Positions 33,549 to 42,786 of a DNA stretch of 64,000 bases are shown here, one piece after another. Under the pieces are notes generated by a model that was not told the DNA's origin, made no database searches, and saw only the letters and a program-made list of their open reading frames with translations. Origin of the DNA: Streptomyces hygroscopicus (GTDB lineage Bacteria > Actinomycetota > Actinomycetes > Streptomycetales > Streptomycetaceae); contig NZ_LBMW01000019.1 in assembly GCF_026168105.1 (NCBI RefSeq), forward strand, positions 1 to 64,000, given 5' to 3'. The position numbers and the translations under genes are program-made. The stretch's first letter is position 1, and every line of letters begins with the position of its first letter.

Positions 33549-34574
33549 ATGGAACACGTGAAGGAGAACCACCGGGCCTACTCGGCAGGAGTCTGGGCGA
33601 GCCTCGGCGCGGCCGGTGTGTTCGAGGCGTCGACGGTGCTGGAGACCCAGGACAAGACGGTCAGGGCGGCCAGCCCGTGGCAGGACGACCCGTACGACGT
33701 GGTGGTGTCCCTGGCTCAGTTCGCGGTGCCGATGCTCGCCCTGGTGATCGCGTTACGGCTGCTCGTGTGGCGGGTACCGGGGGGCGCGGACCGGGTGCAG
33801 CAGACGGTGCGTGCGGCGGGGGCCATGGTCACGCTGGTCGGACTCACGGTGGTGTCCGAGTGGGCCGCGGTCATCGCCGGGGCGCCTGCCTCGCCCTCGG
33901 GGACATGGGCATCGGTGCTGATCGGCGGGCTGGTCGTCAACTCCTTGCTGACCGGGGTGGCAGCGGTGTCGCTCGGGCGATGTCGCCGCCGGCGCCGTTT
34001 GGCCGGCGGCCCGCGGAGCGACTGGCTCGGCGACGCCGTCTTCCTCTGCCGGCGGATTCCCGTGCTGCGGCGCTGGGCCGGTCCTGACGCGGCGGTCTGG
34101 GTGCGCCGGCGCGCGATGACGGTGTTCGTCACGCTGAGCACGCTGGCCGCGGCGGCCCTCACCGGTGCGCAGGCCATCGGCGAACGCTGGACGGACCCGC
34201 TGCTGATCGCCTGGTTTCTGGTCGTCGTGGCGACCTCCGACCTCGCGTTCTGCGTGATCAGCAACGCGGTCGCGGGCTTCATCGCCCGGCCGCCGCGCAC
34301 CCGGCCCCGCCGTATCGCCGAGGCATCGGCCATCGCCGGGTGCGTCGCGATCAGTGTCGCGACGGCGTTCCGTGACGCGCTGTGGCCGATGTTCGGGACG
34401 GGCTCGTTGACGTCCGTACCGGCCTTGGCCGCCCTCACGCTCGGCGCCGGTCTGGTCACGTCTCTGGTCACGGCTGCTCTTCTGCTCGCGTGCTCGCCGC
34501 ATGACCCCGCCGGCTTGCGCCGCCGCTTCGGCGCGGCCGCCACCCACCTTCAACGACCCGGTACGCGCCGGTGA
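33549..34574 (+). CDS. Polytopic membrane protein
   Basis: A 341-residue membrane protein with about eight hydrophobic segments in two blocks (for example VVVSLAQFAVPMLALVIALRLLVW, and AALTLGAGLVTSLVTAALLLA near the end), separated by an Arg-rich loop. It shows no recognised family motif. Its place directly before a broken ABC ATPase gene (4-nt overlap) suggests it is the permease half of a former exporter (inference). Confidence 0.72.
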   Translation: MEHVKENHRAYSAGVWASLGAAGVFEASTVLETQDKTVRAASPWQDDPYDVVVSLAQFAVPMLALVIALRLLVWRVPGGADRVQQTVRAAGAMVTLVGLTVVSEWAAVIAGAPASPSGTWASVLIGGLVVNSLLTGVAAVSLGRCRRRRRLAGGPRSDWLGDAVFLCRRIPVLRRWAGPDAAVWVRRRAMTVFVTLSTLAAAALTGAQAIGERWTDPLLIAWFLVVVATSDLAFCVISNAVAGFIARPPRTRPRRIAEASAIAGCVAISVATAFRDALWPMFGTGSLTSVPALAALTLGAGLVTSLVTAALLLACSPHDPAGLRRRFGAAATHLQRPGTRR

Positions 34575-34883
34575 AAGGCGTGACGATGGGACCGTCCACA
34601 GCGCAGGAACAGGCGATACCGACGATCTGTGCCCGCGAGCTGTCCAAACGGTACGGACGCAGGCAGGCCGTCAGCGGGCTCAGCTTCGCCGTTTTACGCC
34701 GGTCAGATCTGCGCGCTGCTCGGCCCGAACGGGGCGGGCAAGACCTCCACGATGCGGATGCTGGTCGGCCTGTCGTCCCCGGACACCGGCAGCGCGAGCA
34801 TCCTGGGCGAACCGGTCGGGCTGGGCGTGGACGTGCTGCGCGCAGTCGGCGTGCTCATCGACGGACCCGCGTTCGTGCCGCAC
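34571..34883 (+). pseudogene. ABC-transporter ATPase remnant (frameshifted and truncated)
   Basis: The first frame reads ICARELSKRYGRRQAVSGLSFAV, the usual ABC ATPase opening, then leaves the frame at a run of four T near 34690. The adjacent frame resumes with YAGQICALLGPNGAGKTSTMRMLVGL, containing Walker A, and SPDTGSASILGEPVG, and ends around GPAFVPH. The Q-loop partner helices, signature (LSGGQ), Walker B and C-terminus are all missing. An extra T (frameshift) and a 3' deletion make it non-functional. The 180 bp after it (34884-35077) hold no recognised gene. Confidence 0.82.
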
Positions 34884-35077
34884 GGCCCAGCCAGCCCCCG
34901 AGGATACGGTCCGCGAGCTCGTTGCCCACAGGGGTCATGGCTCCGGTTTACCCCCTTGGGCCGGTGGTTGCGCGGTGTTCCGGGGGCCGGACGGGGCATG
35001 ACGGCCGGGGCGTCCGTTGGCTAAGGTCGCAGCGGCGCGACTGCCTTGACGTGCGCAAGGCCTGAAGAGCAAGGGGT

Positions 35078-36253
35078 ATGCGGGTGGCGGACGCTGCAGT
35101 GAACGGCACCGGAACAGCACAGACGCCGCGGCGAGTGCTCATCGCCGCGGACAAGTTCAAGGGATCGCTGACGGCCGTCCAGGTCGCCGAGCGGGTGGCG
35201 GCTGGGCTGCGCCGGGTCGTGCCGGGACTCGAGGTCGAGGCGCTGCCGGTGGCCGACGGAGGCGACGGCACGGTGGACGCGGCGGTCGCGGCCGGGTTCG
35301 AACGCCGCGAGGTCCGGGTCGCGGGCCCTCTCGGCCACGAGGTGACGGCGGCGTTCGCGCTGCGCGGCGGGACCGCGGTCGTGGAGATGGCGGAGGCGAG
35401 CGGGCTGCAGCGGCTGCCGGCCGGGGTCTTCGCACCGCTGACCGCGTCCACGTACGGCTCCGGGGAACTGCTGCGGGCCGCGCTGGACGCCGGGGCGCGG
35501 ACGATCGTGTTCGGGGTCGGCGGGAGCGCCACGACGGACGGGGGCGCGGGGATGCTCTCCGCGCTCGGGGCACGGTTCCTGGACTCCGAGGGCGAGCCGG
35601 TGACACCGGGCGGCGAGGGACTGGCGGAGCTCGCTCGCGCCGATCTGTCCGGCCTGGACGCGCGGCTGGCCTCGGTCGATCTGGTACTCGCGAGCGATGT
35701 GGACAACCCGCTGACCGGGCCGAAGGGCGCGCCCGCCGTGTACGGGCCGCAGAAGGGCGCCACGCCGGACGACGTGGAGGCGCTGGACGCAGCGCTCGCG
35801 CACTACGCCGAGGTGCTCGAGGAGGCGGTCGGTCCCCGGGCGGCGGAGTGCGCCGCGTCGCCGGGCGCGGGGGCAGCGGGCGGCATCGGGTACGGGGCGC
35901 TGCTGCTCGGGGCGCGGTTCCGGCCCGGGATCGAGGTCATGCTTGACGTCCTGGGTTTCGCCCCGGCTCTTGACCGGGCCTCGCTGGTGATCACGGGTGA
36001 GGGCTCGCTGGACGAGCAGACGCTGCACGGCAAGGCCCCGGCGGGTGTCGCCGCGGCCGCGCGGGCGGCGGGCAAGGAGGTCGTCGCGGTCTGCGGTCGC
36101 CTGACCCTGAGGCCCGAGGCCCTGGAGAAGGCGGGCATCCTCCGGGCGTATCCCCTGACGGAGGTGGAACCGGACGTCGCGACGTGCATCGCGGAGGCGG
36201 GGCCGATCCTGCAACGGGTGGCGGAACGCATCGCGCGGGACTTCCTGAGCTGA
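35078..36253 (+). CDS. Glycerate kinase
   Basis: A 391-residue glycerate kinase of the GarK/GlxK family. LIAADKFKGSLTAVQVAE opens the domain, then PVADGGDGTVDA, GVGGSATTDGGAGML (phosphate binding), SDVDNPLTGPKGAP and ITGEGSLDEQTLHGKAP, all characteristic. It phosphorylates D-glycerate in glycerate/glyoxylate use. It converges with pssA over a strong palindromic terminator. The start ATG at 35078 is not clearly backed by a ribosome site; the 15 residues before RVLIAADKF may be extra. Confidence 0.95.
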   Translation: MRVADAAVNGTGTAQTPRRVLIAADKFKGSLTAVQVAERVAAGLRRVVPGLEVEALPVADGGDGTVDAAVAAGFERREVRVAGPLGHEVTAAFALRGGTAVVEMAEASGLQRLPAGVFAPLTASTYGSGELLRAALDAGARTIVFGVGGSATTDGGAGMLSALGARFLDSEGEPVTPGGEGLAELARADLSGLDARLASVDLVLASDVDNPLTGPKGAPAVYGPQKGATPDDVEALDAALAHYAEVLEEAVGPRAAECAASPGAGAAGGIGYGALLLGARFRPGIEVMLDVLGFAPALDRASLVITGEGSLDEQTLHGKAPAGVAAAARAAGKEVVAVCGRLTLRPEALEKAGILRAYPLTEVEPDVATCIAEAGPILQRVAERIARDFLS

Positions 36254-36293
36254 GCGGGTCCGAGTCCGCAGACAGTGACCAAACGGGATGGCA

Positions 36294-36337
36294 TACGGGT
36301 GTGGGCCCGAGCCATATGGCTCGGGCCCACACCCGTA
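36294..36337. terminator. 44-bp perfect palindrome, bidirectional terminator
   Basis: The sequence is perfectly self-complementary over 22 bp on each side of a CATATG centre (arm TACGGGTGTGGGCCCGAGCC then AT). It lies between the converging glycerate kinase and pssA genes, 41 and 25 bp from their ends, and so probably stops transcription from both sides. There is no T-run. Confidence 0.75.
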
Positions 36338-36361
36338 CGCGTCACCCGTCTCCCGGCAGGG

Positions 36362-37219
36362 TTACGGCACCTGCGCCGTCCGCGCCTCGCGCCGGTTGTC
36401 CCGGAAGTTGTGCACACGCCGGGCCGTGGCGAAGAGCGGGATCACCGCGCCCATGACCAGCTGCAGCGCACAGCCCGTCTGGAGGAGCAGCTGACCGCTC
36501 GGGGCGTCGAAGGCCCAGGCCGCCAGGAGGCCCATGCTCAGCACGATCCAGGAGAGCATCGCCACCGCGAGACGGCCCCGCGGTTTCGGGTACTCCACCC
36601 GGCTGACCATCAGCCACGCCGTGCCCAGGATCGCCAGGAGCGTGGCGAAGAACGGGAGCTCGAGAAGGACGATCGAGACCACCGTCAGCGCGCCGAACGG
36701 CGAGGGCATGCCCTGGAACATGCCGTCCTTCATCGTCACGCAGGAGAATCTCGCGAGCCTGAGTACCACCGCGAGCAGCACCACGATCGCTCCGAGCGCG
36801 GCCACCCTCTGGTGGGCGTCGTCCGCCACCATGCCGTAGACCAGCACGAAGTACGCCGGTGCCAGGCCGAAGCTGATCAGGTCCGAGAGGTTGTCCAGCT
36901 CCGCGCCCATGGGCGAGCTGCGCAGCTTGCGCGCCACCAGACCGTCGAACAGGTCGAAGACCGCCGCGCACAGCATCAGGATGACGGCCGTGGCCGCGCT
37001 GTGCCGGGCCATGCCGGCCGACTCGTCGTTCCCCGTCAGATGCGGGATCAGGATGCCCGTGGTGGTGAAGTACACCGCCATGAAGCCGCACGTGGCGTTA
37101 CCGAGGGTGAGGGTGTCCGCTATCGAGAGGCGGAGCGAGAGGGGCATCTCCTCCTCGTCGTCCACCTCGTCGGCCTCCGGCACCCACCCGGACTTGGTCT
37201 CGGGATCAATCACGGTCAA
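36362..37219 (-). CDS. pssA: CDP-diacylglycerol-serine O-phosphatidyltransferase
   Basis: A 285-residue CDP-alcohol phosphatidyltransferase with the family signature DGLVARKLRSSPMGAELDNL, followed by SDL (DGxxAR...GxxxDxxxD). It has about eight hydrophobic segments. It joins serine to CDP-diacylglycerol, making phosphatidylserine. It overlaps the preceding psd gene by 14 bases on the same strand, so the two are co-translated for phosphatidylethanolamine synthesis. Confidence 0.96.
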   Translation of the reverse strand: MTVIDPETKSGWVPEADEVDDEEEMPLSLRLSIADTLTLGNATCGFMAVYFTTTGILIPHLTGNDESAGMARHSAATAVILMLCAAVFDLFDGLVARKLRSSPMGAELDNLSDLISFGLAPAYFVLVYGMVADDAHQRVAALGAIVVLLAVVLRLARFSCVTMKDGMFQGMPSPFGALTVVSIVLLELPFFATLLAILGTAWLMVSRVEYPKPRGRLAVAMLSWIVLSMGLLAAWAFDAPSGQLLLQTGCALQLVMGAVIPLFATARRVHNFRDNRREARTAQVP

Positions 37220-37862
37220 TGCGAGTCACCCCAGCCACGGTCTTCTGGCCCACTTCGACCGCGACCTCCACGCCCTCGGGCAGGTACAGGTCCACGCGCG
37301 AACCGAAACGGATCAGACCGATCCGGTCACCCTGCTCGACCTTGGTGCCCTGGGGCACGTACGGCACGATACGGCGGGCGACCGCTCCGGCGATCTGGAT
37401 CATCTCGATGTCGCCGAGCTCGGTGTCGAAGTGCCAGACGACCCGCTCGTTGTTCTCGCTCTCCTTGTTGAACGCCGGAACGAACCCGCCGGGGATGTGC
37501 TCGACCGACGTCACCGTGCCGGAGAGCGGCGCACGGTTGACATGGACGTTGAGCGGGCTCATGAAGATGGCGACGCGGGTGCGTCCGTCCTTCCACGGCA
37601 TGATGCTCTGCACCACACCGTCGGCGGGCGAGATCACCCGGCCCTGGGCGATCTCGCGCTCGGGGTCGCGGAAGAACCACAGCATGCCCGCCGCGAGCGC
37701 GGTGGCGGGCACGGCCACGGCCTTGGCGGCGCCGGAGCGGCGCGCCCGGGCCAGGCTGAGGGCTGCGGTGGCAACGGTCGGGAGAAGCCACGGCGATGCT
37801 CCGCGCGCGAGGCGTACGCCTGCCAGGCTGTCGCGTGGTGCAGAGGTTTGGCTGTGGGGCAT
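37206..37862 (-). CDS. psd: Phosphatidylserine decarboxylase
   Basis: A 218-residue pyruvoyl-dependent decarboxylase of the small actinobacterial type. ISPADGVVQSIMPWKDG and SPLNVHVNRAPLSGTV are invariant, and RFGSRVDLYLP contains the Gly-Ser autocleavage site that makes the pyruvoyl group. It converts phosphatidylserine to phosphatidylethanolamine at the membrane; a hydrophobic N-terminal segment anchors it. ATG 37862 has GAAGG six bases upstream. Confidence 0.96.
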   Translation of the reverse strand: MPHSQTSAPRDSLAGVRLARGASPWLLPTVATAALSLARARRSGAAKAVAVPATALAAGMLWFFRDPEREIAQGRVISPADGVVQSIMPWKDGRTRVAIFMSPLNVHVNRAPLSGTVTSVEHIPGGFVPAFNKESENNERVVWHFDTELGDIEMIQIAGAVARRIVPYVPQGTKVEQGDRIGLIRFGSRVDLYLPEGVEVAVEVGQKTVAGVTRIDRD

Positions 37863-38032
37863 GGATGACCTTCGTAGCGGATGATGCCGCGCTTCAATGG
37901 GGGACGGCGGCTTTCCGGCGATCGTACCGGTCGCGGGCCACAACTGGGCAAGCCAGGAAGCCGAGTCCGCAGCCGAAGAGTGTTGACGGGGTGTGATCTT
38001 CTTCGCGAAGAAAGCACCCCGAACCCGAACAT

Positions 38033-39238
38033 TCAGCCCTGGAGTCGATACTCTTCGAGCAGTCGGCGACCGATGATCATTTTCTGGATTTCGGCGGTAC
38101 CTTCGCCGATCAGCAGCATCGGGGCCTCACGGTAGAGGCGCTCGATCTCGTACTCCTTCGAGAAGCCGTAGCCGCCGTGGATCCGGAAGGCGTCCTCCAC
38201 GACCTCCTTGCAGTATTCGGAGGCGAGGTACTTCGCCATCCCTGCTTCGAGGTCGTTTCGCTCTCCGGAGTCCTTTTTGCGTGCTGCGTTCACCATCATG
38301 GCATGAGCGGCCTCGACCTTGGTGGCCATTTCCGCCAGTTTGAACTGAATCGCCTGATGCTGGGCGATCGGCTTGCCGAAGGTGTGCCGCTGCTGGGCGT
38401 AGGAGACACCCAGCTCGAAGGCACGCTGAGCGACACCGCAGCCACGGGCCGCGACGTTCACCCGGCCGACCTCGACGCCGTCCATCATGTGGTAGAAGCC
38501 ACGGCCGGTGACCCCGCCCAGCACCCTGTTGGCGGGAACGCGCAGGCCGTCCATGATGAGCTCGGTCGTGTCGACACCCTTGTAGCCCATCTTGTCGATC
38601 TTCCCCGGGATGGTGAGGCCGGGACGGACCTCGCCGAAGCCGGGCTCCTTCTCGACGAGGAAGGTCGTCATCGACTTGTGCGGCGCCGTGCCCTCGGGGT
38701 GTCCTTCGTCACTCCGGACGAGCACGGCGACGAGCGAGGACGTACCGCCGTTCGTGAGCCACATCTTCTGGCCGGTCAGGACGTACTCGTCGCCGTCCTT
38801 GACCGCCTTCGACGTGATCGCCGACACATCGGAGCCGAGGGCCGGCTCCGACATCGAGAAGGCGCCGCGGATCTCGCCCAGCGCCATCCGCGGCAGGAAG
38901 TGGTCCCTCTGTTCCTGCGTGCCGTGCTGCTTCAGCATGTACGCCACGATGAAGTGCGTGTTGATGATGCCGGACACCGACATCCAGCCGCGGGCGATCT
39001 CCTCCACGCACAGGGCGTAGGTGAGGAGCGACTCGCCCAGGCCCCCGTACTCCTCGGGGATCATCAGACCGAACAGGCCCAGCTCCTTGAGGCCGTCGAC
39101 GATCTGCTGCGGGTACTCGTCGCGGTGCTCCAACTCGGTCGCGACCGGGATGATCTCCTTGTCCACGAAGTCGCGGACCGTGGAGACGATCTCCTGCTGG
39201 ACGTCCGTGAGTCCGTGGGTCTGGGCGAGACGGCTCAT
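38033..39238 (-). CDS. Acyl-CoA dehydrogenase, probable methylsuccinyl-CoA dehydrogenase
   Basis: A 401-residue acyl-CoA dehydrogenase. AFSMSEPALGSDVSAIT and MWLTNGGTSSLVAVL bind FAD and substrate, and the C-terminal FRIHGGYGFSKEYEIERLYRE and IGEGTAEIQ are typical. Its place directly after the hydratase, lyase, mutase and Ccr genes identifies it as methylsuccinyl-CoA dehydrogenase of the ethylmalonyl-CoA pathway (context inference). It starts 3 bases after the hydratase gene. Confidence 0.9.
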   Translation of the reverse strand: MSRLAQTHGLTDVQQEIVSTVRDFVDKEIIPVATELEHRDEYPQQIVDGLKELGLFGLMIPEEYGGLGESLLTYALCVEEIARGWMSVSGIINTHFIVAYMLKQHGTQEQRDHFLPRMALGEIRGAFSMSEPALGSDVSAITSKAVKDGDEYVLTGQKMWLTNGGTSSLVAVLVRSDEGHPEGTAPHKSMTTFLVEKEPGFGEVRPGLTIPGKIDKMGYKGVDTTELIMDGLRVPANRVLGGVTGRGFYHMMDGVEVGRVNVAARGCGVAQRAFELGVSYAQQRHTFGKPIAQHQAIQFKLAEMATKVEAAHAMMVNAARKKDSGERNDLEAGMAKYLASEYCKEVVEDAFRIHGGYGFSKEYEIERLYREAPMLLIGEGTAEIQKMIIGRRLLEEYRLQG

Positions 39239-39240
39239 CT

Positions 39241-39753
39241 CTACTTCTCCTGCTGCTTCAGCTCCGGGCGGCCGGGCTGCTCGCCGCCGCGCTCCTTGAT
39301 GTACGTCTCGGTGGGAACCATCACCTTGCGGCGGAACACGCACACCAGGGTGCCGTCCTGCTTGTAGCCCTTGGTCTCGACGTGGACGATGCCGCGGTCG
39401 TTCTTCGACTTCGACGGCCACTTGTCGAGCACGGTCGTCTCGCCGTAGATCGTGTCCCCGTGGAAGGTCGGCGCCACGTGCTTGAGCGACTCGATCTCCA
39501 GGTTGGCGATCGCCTTGCCGGAGATGTCCGGGACGGACATTCCGAGCAGCAGCGAATAGACGTAGTTGCCCACGACGACGTTCCTGCCGAAGTCCGTCGT
39601 CTTCTCCGCATAGTTCGTGTCCATGTGGAGGGGGTGGTGGTTCATGGTGAGGAGACAGAACAGGTGGTCGTCGTACTCGGTGACCGTCTTGCCCGGCCAG
39701 TGCTTGTACGTCGCCCCGACCTCGAACTCCTCGTAGGTGCGTCCGAACTGCAT
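39241..39753 (-). CDS. MaoC-family hydratase, probable mesaconyl-CoA hydratase
   Basis: A 170-residue MaoC-type hotdog protein (GRTYEEFEVGATYKHWPG, then NVVVGNYVYSLLLGMSVP and HVAPTFHGDTIYGETTVLDK). It adds water to mesaconyl-CoA to give beta-methylmalyl-CoA in the ethylmalonyl-CoA pathway. Single-domain length suggests a dimer, in contrast to the double-hotdog version in Rhodobacter. It lies 4 bases from the lyase gene; the start ATG at 39753 replaces the longer frame. Confidence 0.88.
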   Translation of the reverse strand: MQFGRTYEEFEVGATYKHWPGKTVTEYDDHLFCLLTMNHHPLHMDTNYAEKTTDFGRNVVVGNYVYSLLLGMSVPDISGKAIANLEIESLKHVAPTFHGDTIYGETTVLDKWPSKSKNDRGIVHVETKGYKQDGTLVCVFRRKVMVPTETYIKERGGEQPGRPELKQQEK

Positions 39754-39757
39754 GACC

Positions 39758-40723
39758 TCACGCCTCCGGGATCTCGAACGTGCCGGTCCGCTGCATGCCG
39801 GCGGCACGGCCCTTGCCCGCGACGACCAGTGCCATCTTGCGGCTCGCTTCGTCGATCATCTCGTCGCCGAGCATCGCCGAGCCCTTCTTGCCGCCGGCCT
39901 CGGACGTGTAGTACTCGTACGCGTCCAGGATCAGCTCGGCGTGGTCGTAGTCCTCCTGGGACGGCGAGAACACCTCGTTGGCGGCATCCACCTGACCCGG
40001 GTGCAGCACCCACTTGCCGTCGAAGCCCAGCGCGGCGGCGCGTCCCGCCACCTCGCGGAAGCCGTCCACGTTGCGGATCTGCAGGTAGGGGCCGTCGATC
40101 GCCTGGAGGTTGTTGGCCCGGGCGGCCATCAGGATCTTCATCAGGATGTAGTGGTAGGCGTCCGCCGGGTAGCCGGGCGGCTGCTCGCCCACGACCAGCG
40201 ACTTCATGTTGATCGACGCCATGAAGTCGGCCGGGCCGAAGATGATCGTCTCGATGCGCGGGGACGCCTGGGCGATCGCGTTGACGTTGTTGAGGCCCTG
40301 GGCGTTCTCGATCTGAGCCTCGATGCCGATCCGGCCGACCTCGAAGCCCATCGTCTTCTCGATCTGCGTCAGCAGCAGGTCGAGCGCGACGACCTGCTCG
40401 GCGCTCTGCACCTTCGGCAGCATGATGCAGTCGAGGTTCGGACCCGCACCCTCGACCACCGTCACGACGTCGCGGTACGTCCACTCGGTCGTCCAGTCGT
40501 TGACGCGCACAACGCGCGTCTTGCCCGTCCAGTCGCCCTCGTTGAGGAACTTGACGATGGTGTGCCGCGCCTCGGGCTTGGCCAGCGGCGCGCACGCGTC
40601 CTCCAGGTCCAGGAAGACCTGGTCGGCGGGGAGGCCCTGCGCCTTCTCCAGGAAGCGGGGGTTGCTTCCCGGGACCGCGAGGCAGGAGCGCCGCGGACGC
40701 AGACGGTTGACGGGCGTTGTCAT
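39758..40723 (-). CDS. HpcH/HpaI-family lyase, probable beta-methylmalyl-CoA / malyl-CoA lyase
   Basis: A 321-residue CitE-like protein. The TIM-barrel motifs VFLDLEDACAPLAKPEAR, GIEAQIENAQGLNNVNAIA and IIFGPADFMASINMKSL, followed by GFDGKWVLHPGQV, are characteristic of malyl-CoA/citryl-CoA lyases. It splits beta-methylmalyl-CoA into glyoxylate and propionyl-CoA. It overlaps the mutase stop by 4 bases (ATGA). Confidence 0.92.
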   Translation of the reverse strand: MTTPVNRLRPRRSCLAVPGSNPRFLEKAQGLPADQVFLDLEDACAPLAKPEARHTIVKFLNEGDWTGKTRVVRVNDWTTEWTYRDVVTVVEGAGPNLDCIMLPKVQSAEQVVALDLLLTQIEKTMGFEVGRIGIEAQIENAQGLNNVNAIAQASPRIETIIFGPADFMASINMKSLVVGEQPPGYPADAYHYILMKILMAARANNLQAIDGPYLQIRNVDGFREVAGRAAALGFDGKWVLHPGQVDAANEVFSPSQEDYDHAELILDAYEYYTSEAGGKKGSAMLGDEMIDEASRKMALVVAGKGRAAGMQRTGTFEIPEA

Positions 40724-42768
40724 GCGGGGACCTCCAGGGGGTCGAGCTTGTTCGCTTTCCGGATCTCGTCGACGATACGACCGATGATCCCGGTGATGTC
40801 GAAGTCCTTCGGGGTGAAGACCGCGGCCACTCCAGCGGCCCTGAGCTGCTCGGCGTCGCCGTTCGGGATGATCCCGCCGGCGACCACCGGAATGTCGGCC
40901 GCACCGGCCTCACGCAGCCGCTCCAGCACGTCCGGCACCAGTTGGGCGTGCGAACCGGAGAGGATGGAGAGACCGACCGCGTGCACGTCCTCCGCGAGGG
41001 CCGCGTCCACGATCTGTTCGGGGGTCAGCCGGATGCCCTGGTAGACCACCTCGAATCCGGCGTCACGGGCGCGCACGGCGATTTGCTCCGCACCGTTGGA
41101 GTGTCCGTCGAGGCCCGGCTTGCCGACCAGGAAGCGCAGCTTGCCTACGCCGAGTTCCTGAGCGGTGGCGTCCACCTTGCGGCGGACCTGAGCCAGCGCG
41201 GTGCCCTCCTCGGCGGCGACGGCCACCGGCGCGGACGAGACACCGGTCGGCGCGCGGAACTCGCCGAACACCTCGCGCAGGGCCCCGGCCCACTCGCCGG
41301 TCGTCACTCCGGCGCGGGCGCACTCGAGAGTGGCCTCCATGAGGTTGTCGGTGCCCTTGGCCGCCTCCTTCAGCCGCTCCAGCGCCTTGCACGGGCGCGG
41401 GTGGTTGAACGGCGGCTGGTAGCGGGTGTCACGCCAGTGCCGGAGCGACTCGATGACGCGTGCCTCGACCGCGGGGTCGACCGTCTGGATCGCGGTGTCC
41501 AGGTCGGCCGTCAACGGGTTCGGCTCGGTCGTCTCGAAGATGTTGACGCCGACGATCTTCTCCTGGCCGGACTCGATACGGGCCCGGCGCGCCGCGTGCG
41601 AGGAGACGAGCTGCGACTTGAGGTAGCCGGACTCGACGGCGGCCATCGCGCCGCCCATCTCCTGGATCCGCTCGATCTCGGCGAGCGACTCCTCGACCAG
41701 CTGGCCCACCTTCGCCTCGATGACCTTCGAGCCCTCGAAGATGTCGGCGTACTCCAGCAGGTCGCTCTCGTGCGCGAGAACCTGCTGGATGCGCAGCGAC
41801 CACTGCTGGTCCCAGGGCCGCGGAAGGCCCAACGCCTCATTCCAGGCGGGGAGTTGGACGGCACGCGCGCGTGCGTCCTTGGAGAGGGTGACCGCCAGCA
41901 TCTCCAGCACGATCCGCTGGACGTTGTTCTCGGGCTGTGCCTCCGTCAGGCCCAGGGAGTTGACCTGGACGCCGTAGCGGAAGCGGCGGTGCTTGGGGTC
42001 CTCGATGCCGTACCGCTCGCGCGTGATCCTGTCCCAGATGCGGCCGAACGCCCGCATCTTGCACATCTCCTCGACGAAGCGGACGCCCGCGTTCACGAAG
42101 AAGGAGATGCGGCCGACGACATCGCCCATACGCTCCTGCGGCACCTGGCCGCTGTCGCGCACGGCGTCGAGGACGGCGATCGCCGTCGACATCGCGTACG
42201 CGATCTCCTGCACCGGTGTGGCGCCCGCCTCCTGCAGGTGGTAGCTGCAGATGTTGATCGGGTTCCACTTCGGTATGTGGGAGACCGTGTACGCGATCAT
42301 GTCGGTCGTCAGCCGGAGCGAGGGACCCGGCGGGAAGACGTGCGTGCCCCGCGACAGGTACTCCTTGACGATGTCGTTCTGGGTCGTGCCCTGGAGCTTG
42401 GTGATGTCCGCACCCTGCTCCTCCGCGACGACCTGGTAGAGCGCCAGCAGCCACATGGCCGTGGCGTTGATGGTCATCGAGGTGTTCATCTGCTCCAGGG
42501 GGATGTCCTGGAACAGCCGGCGCATGTCACCGAGGTGCGCCACCGGGACGCCCACCCGGCCGACCTCGCCGCGGGCGAGGATGTGGTCGGAGTCGTAGCC
42601 GGTCTGCGTCGGCAGGTCGAACGCCACCGACAGACCGGTCTGTCCCTTGGCGAGGTTGCGCCGGTACAACTCGTTGGACGCCTCGGCCGTGGAGTGACCG
42701 GCGTAGGTGCGCATGAGCCACGGCCGGTCCTTCTCCCGCCTCGTTCCGGCAGGCTGACGCTCAGTCAT
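40720..42768 (-). CDS. ecm: Ethylmalonyl-CoA mutase (B12-dependent)
   Basis: A 682-residue mutase of the MeaA/Ecm group. The large TIM-barrel domain opens with RTYAGHSTAEASNELYRRNL and PTQTGYDSDH, and has NTSMTINATAMWLLALY. The C-terminal cobalamin-binding domain has the DxHxxG motif in PGLDGHSNGAEQI and the LSGSHAQL loop. It rearranges ethylmalonyl-CoA to methylsuccinyl-CoA. It sits between Ccr (18 bp gap) and the lyase (ATGA). Methylmalonyl-CoA mutase is a possible alternative, but the neighbours point to Ecm. Confidence 0.93.
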   Translation of the reverse strand: MTERQPAGTRREKDRPWLMRTYAGHSTAEASNELYRRNLAKGQTGLSVAFDLPTQTGYDSDHILARGEVGRVGVPVAHLGDMRRLFQDIPLEQMNTSMTINATAMWLLALYQVVAEEQGADITKLQGTTQNDIVKEYLSRGTHVFPPGPSLRLTTDMIAYTVSHIPKWNPINICSYHLQEAGATPVQEIAYAMSTAIAVLDAVRDSGQVPQERMGDVVGRISFFVNAGVRFVEEMCKMRAFGRIWDRITRERYGIEDPKHRRFRYGVQVNSLGLTEAQPENNVQRIVLEMLAVTLSKDARARAVQLPAWNEALGLPRPWDQQWSLRIQQVLAHESDLLEYADIFEGSKVIEAKVGQLVEESLAEIERIQEMGGAMAAVESGYLKSQLVSSHAARRARIESGQEKIVGVNIFETTEPNPLTADLDTAIQTVDPAVEARVIESLRHWRDTRYQPPFNHPRPCKALERLKEAAKGTDNLMEATLECARAGVTTGEWAGALREVFGEFRAPTGVSSAPVAVAAEEGTALAQVRRKVDATAQELGVGKLRFLVGKPGLDGHSNGAEQIAVRARDAGFEVVYQGIRLTPEQIVDAALAEDVHAVGLSILSGSHAQLVPDVLERLREAGAADIPVVAGGIIPNGDAEQLRAAGVAAVFTPKDFDITGIIGRIVDEIRKANKLDPLEVPA

Positions 42769-42786
42769 CTATGACCTCCGCTGTCC

